Of a DNA stretch of 64,000 nt, positions 61,774-64,000 are shown one piece after another. How positions within the stretch are numbered: the stretch's first letter is position 1; each line of letters starts with the position of its first letter. The DNA is from Planctomycetaceae bacterium (GTDB lineage Bacteria; Planctomycetota; Phycisphaerae; Phycisphaerales; SM1A02): the NCBI GenBank assembly GCA_947490615.1, contig CANLHK010000004.1, positions 62,001 to 126,000 of the forward strand, read 5' to 3'. Both the position numbers and the translations under genes were made by a program. A model generated the notes under the pieces. It had not been told where the DNA came from, did not search any database, and saw nothing but the letters and a program-made list of their open reading frames with translations.

Positions 61774-63178
61774 GCCCGAGAGCGGCGAGCGAGCGCTCGA
61801 CGCCGTTCCCACTCGTCAGGGGTCTACGAACGCTACCGACTTTGTGGCGCATCCTTCCTGCGGGTTGCTGGTGCCGTCGAACTGGATCACCAACGCGCTT
61901 CCACATGAGCGCCTCGATCCGCGTCCTGGTCCGCGCGCGTCGACCGAGCCGGGCCTTGGTGGAAGACTCAAAGAGCGCGCGGAGGACTTCATCGTCGAAG
62001 AGATGCCCGCCTACGACCCCTGTGGTGAAGGTGAACACATCTATCTCGGCGTGCAGAAGACCAACATGCCGCACACCGAGATGCTCGGCGTGCTGTGCAG
62101 GCATTTCAAGGTGGAGGAATCCGCGGTGGGCTTCGCGGGCATGAAGGATCGCGTCGCGGTCACGCACCAAGCGGTGTCGGTGCATCTTCCTGTCGACCGT
62201 CCTATTGGCGAGCTGCGTCACGATCGCCTCGCTGTGCTTTGGACCAAGCGACACACCAACAAATTGCGTCGCGGCCACCTGCGAGGAAATCGCTTCAGCA
62301 TCCGCATTCGCGGTGTCGATCCGCTGCAGGTTCGCACCGTCAAGGCGCGCATGGAGCAGCTCGCGGTGCGAGGCGTGCCCGACTACTTCGGTGACCAGCG
62401 TTTCGGTTACCGCTTCAACAATCATGTCGTTGGGCGTTTCTATGCGCTCGCGCAGTGGCAGCCGTTGCTCGATGAGATGCTTGGTTCGCGCGGCGCGCCG
62501 TTTCCTCCGCACCAACTCGAAGTGCGCGAGCTCTACGACCGCGGCGAGTTTTTGGCGGCGCACGACCTGTGGGGACGCAACGATCAAGCGGAACGCATCG
62601 CGTTGCGCGCATTGGCCAAGGGACGAGACGCCGCGGGTGCGATTCGAGCGGTGCCTGCCCACACGCGCAGTTTCTGGATGAGCGCTCTGCAGGCTGCGGT
62701 CTACAACCAGACGCTTGGGACGCGCGTGCGCGACGGGACCTTTGACACGGTGCTGCGCGGCGATGTGGCGATGCTCGCGGGCACGAGCTCGATCTTTCCG
62801 ATTGCACTCGATGCCTCGGACGCCGAGCTCGCCGAACTGCAAACGCGTTGCGCGGCCTTTGATCTTTCGGCGACGGGACCGATTCCTGGCCCTCGTCTCA
62901 CTGGAACGGTGGTGGCGGCAGCGGGTAATCCTGGAGCGATTGAAGAACGCGCTCTCGACGCCTGTGGCGTGACAGCCGACCACTTTGCGCCGCCGCGCCT
63001 TGAAGGTCTCGGTGCTCGCCGGCCGTTGCGCATTGTCATGCGTGATTGGTCGGTCGATGCGGGCGTCGACGAACACGGCGGCTACATCCGTCTCGCATTC
63101 GACCTGCAGAAGGGCGCGTTTGCCACGGTGCTCTGTCGCGAGATCATGGGCGACAGCGCGGGCGTCGAAGAGGGTTGA
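61763..63178 (+). CDS. truD: tRNA pseudouridine synthase D
   Basis: A 471-residue TruD, which makes pseudouridine at position 13 of tRNA(Glu). Motif II AGMKDRVAVTHQ has catalytic Asp129. RLKERAEDFIVEEMP opens the domain, and GNRFSIRIRG, VPDYFGDQRFGYRFNNH and the TRSFWMSALQAAVYN block are also family typical. Relative to E. coli TruD it is about 120 residues longer, with a 55-residue N-terminal extension. ATG 61763 overlaps the bifunctional nuclease gene by 11 bp. It stops six bases before the stop of the convergent HAD gene. Confidence 0.93.
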   Translation: MTSEPESGERALDAVPTRQGSTNATDFVAHPSCGLLVPSNWITNALPHERLDPRPGPRASTEPGLGGRLKERAEDFIVEEMPAYDPCGEGEHIYLGVQKTNMPHTEMLGVLCRHFKVEESAVGFAGMKDRVAVTHQAVSVHLPVDRPIGELRHDRLAVLWTKRHTNKLRRGHLRGNRFSIRIRGVDPLQVRTVKARMEQLAVRGVPDYFGDQRFGYRFNNHVVGRFYALAQWQPLLDEMLGSRGAPFPPHQLEVRELYDRGEFLAAHDLWGRNDQAERIALRALAKGRDAAGAIRAVPAHTRSFWMSALQAAVYNQTLGTRVRDGTFDTVLRGDVAMLAGTSSIFPIALDASDAELAELQTRCAAFDLSATGPIPGPRLTGTVVAAAGNPGAIEERALDACGVTADHFAPPRLEGLGARRPLRIVMRDWSVDAGVDEHGGYIRLAFDLQKGAFATVLCREIMGDSAGVEEG

Positions 63179-63184
63179 TCGCGC

Positions 63185-63835
63185 TCAGCAGGCCACGCCG
63201 TGGGCGCGGGCTGCGGCAACGATTTGCGCGGCAGTGTCGCGTTGGTGGTCGATGCGCACGCTGTTCCAACCGCAGGCGCGGGCCGCGGCGCAATTCTCTT
63301 CGATGTCGTCGAGAAAGAGGATCTCGCTTGCAGCGACTCCTGTGGAACGCTCAACGGCGCGATAGATCTCCGCCGACGGCTTCTCGAGCCCGAGCAAGTG
63401 TGACGCGTGTCGATGCTCGATCTCACCAAGCGCGGGCAATTCGATGAGCGCGTCCCAATGGCGATCGTTGGTATTCGAAAGGCACGCGGTGCTCGCGCCC
63501 GCCTTGCGAATAGCGCCAAGACTGCTGGCCACGCCCGGATACTCGCCAACAAGAATCGCGTCGTGCGCGCGCAAGAGCGTGTCGCGATCGATGTGTCGTG
63601 CCAGCGCAGCGTGTGCCGTGTCGAGCCACTGGTTCCAGTCTTGCTCACCGCGCTGGTGACGCGAGGTCGAGAGTCGGAAGTTGTGCATCTCTTCAGGAGA
63701 GATCGATTCCAGCAGGTAGCCAGGCACACCGACGGCGTGCAGCGTTTCGGCCAGCGAGCGCCGAATGCGCACCACGACGCCACCGAGATCCACACAGACG
63801 AGTTTGATGGGTCGCCGCGAAGTCATGCCATACAT
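63185..63835 (-). CDS. HAD family hydrolase (YihX-like)
   Basis: A 216-residue haloacid dehalogenase-type phosphatase. Motif I is LVCVDLGGVVV, in which the nucleophile Asp is followed by LGG, as in YihX-type glucose-1-phosphatases and epoxide-hydrolase-type members. Motif II is ACLSNTND, motif III has Lys in GLEKPSAEIY and motif IV is ILFLDDIEENCAAARACGW. A four-helix cap lies in residues 20-90. The substrate is likely a small phosphomonoester. ATG 63835 or 63826 are both possible starts. Confidence 0.85.
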   Translation of the reverse strand: MYGMTSRRPIKLVCVDLGGVVVRIRRSLAETLHAVGVPGYLLESISPEEMHNFRLSTSRHQRGEQDWNQWLDTAHAALARHIDRDTLLRAHDAILVGEYPGVASSLGAIRKAGASTACLSNTNDRHWDALIELPALGEIEHRHASHLLGLEKPSAEIYRAVERSTGVAASEILFLDDIEENCAAARACGWNSVRIDHQRDTAAQIVAAARAHGVAC

Positions 63836-63872
63836 CTCTTGATCGTTGCTGTGGTTCGTTCCCGCGTGCCTC

Positions 63873-64000
63873 TTACGCTGATCGCTTGTGCTTCGCGTCC
63901 TTCAGCAGCTTCTGCTGGGCGCGGCGTTCCTTGAAGAAGGAGCGCAGCAACTCGACGCACCGCGGGGCAAGAACGCCTCCGTGCATTTCGACACGATGAT
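63873..64000 (-). CDS. tadA: tRNA-specific adenosine deaminase TadA, C-terminal fragment
   Basis: The 3' end of a minus-strand gene that runs off the right edge of the window. The 41 complete codons read HRVEMHGGVLAPRC, then a helix VELLRSFFKERRAQQKLLK and a basic end, KDAKHKRSA, before TAA at 63873. This matches the C-terminus of TadA (HxVEVxGGVL...LLxxFFxxRR), which deaminates the wobble adenosine of tRNA(Arg)ACG to inosine. The zinc-binding HAE and PCxxC motifs would lie beyond the window, so catalytic integrity cannot be judged. Confidence 0.82.
   Translation of the reverse strand, partial: HRVEMHGGVLAPRCVELLRSFFKERRAQQKLLKDAKHKRSA

Noticed and set aside
61676-63076. 466-codon minus-strand frame opposite truD
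   Set aside because: truD is complete with its catalytic motif; the antisense product has no domain.

Overview
The window is a GC-rich, gene-dense piece of a bacterial chromosome with about 54 protein genes, one tRNA and no insertion sequence, phage, rRNA or CRISPR array. The combination of a PEP-CTERM exported protein, several exported proteins ending in paired dockerin-like calcium loops (DLNGDG...DLAILLxxWG), TgpA-type transglutaminase with DUF58, a divergent Nramp-like carrier and a CBM9-like secreted protein points to a planctomycete, most likely of the Phycisphaerae type. This placement is inferred from gene content only.

Layout. 1-5.8 kb: DUF58/transglutaminase operon, a degenerate PilZ-like protein and a PEP-CTERM protein. 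6-11.3 kb: pabB divergent from ppdK, then an acyltransferase-3 membrane protein. 11.4-15.9 kb: a large PLD-helicase-DUF3427 protein convergent with an HNH nuclease, the only defence-like locus. 15.9-21.2 kb: a fused GHMP sugar kinase/nucleotidyltransferase (glucuronokinase-like), Nramp-like carrier, Gfo/Idh/MocA oxidoreductase and CBM9-like protein. 21.3-25.6 kb: a glutamate-dehydrogenase-fold protein whose usual active-site lysines are replaced, then HIT, nadC and birA. 25.6-35.7 kb: MORN lipoprotein, a large unknown exported protein, then an envelope-oriented run: orphan ParA, VanZ-like, lipoprotein, murJ and a 991-residue coiled-coil membrane protein. 35.7-39.1 kb: paired M16 peptidases, one with and one without the zinc motif. 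39.4-48 kb: an accessory stretch of exported proteins with dockerin-like, DNRLRE or proline-rich domains, plus tRNA-Cys. 48.1-64 kb: mostly housekeeping: MFS transporter, cyclophilin, gatB, hpt, a PH-domain protein, a DnaJ-like protein, a polyferredoxin-TPR fusion, PTS IIA, rsmB, metK, subtilase, bifunctional nuclease, truD, HAD phosphatase and the 3' end of tadA at the right edge.

Expression. Many first genes of transcription units have a TAnnnT hexamer exactly six bases before the start codon, which places the expected transcription start on the initiator codon (leaderless mRNA). Others, especially genes for exported proteins, have Shine-Dalgarno sequences. Within operons, starts and stops often overlap as ATGA, GTGA or TTGA. 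These patterns were used to choose start codons, and many are shorter than the longest open frame.

Most noteworthy: the leaderless promoter pattern, the sugar kinase-nucleotidyltransferase fusion, the dehydrogenase with substituted active site, the helicase/HNH locus, the ParA-VanZ-MurJ-coiled-coil cluster, and similar Lys/Ser/Ala tails on PpdK and MetK.
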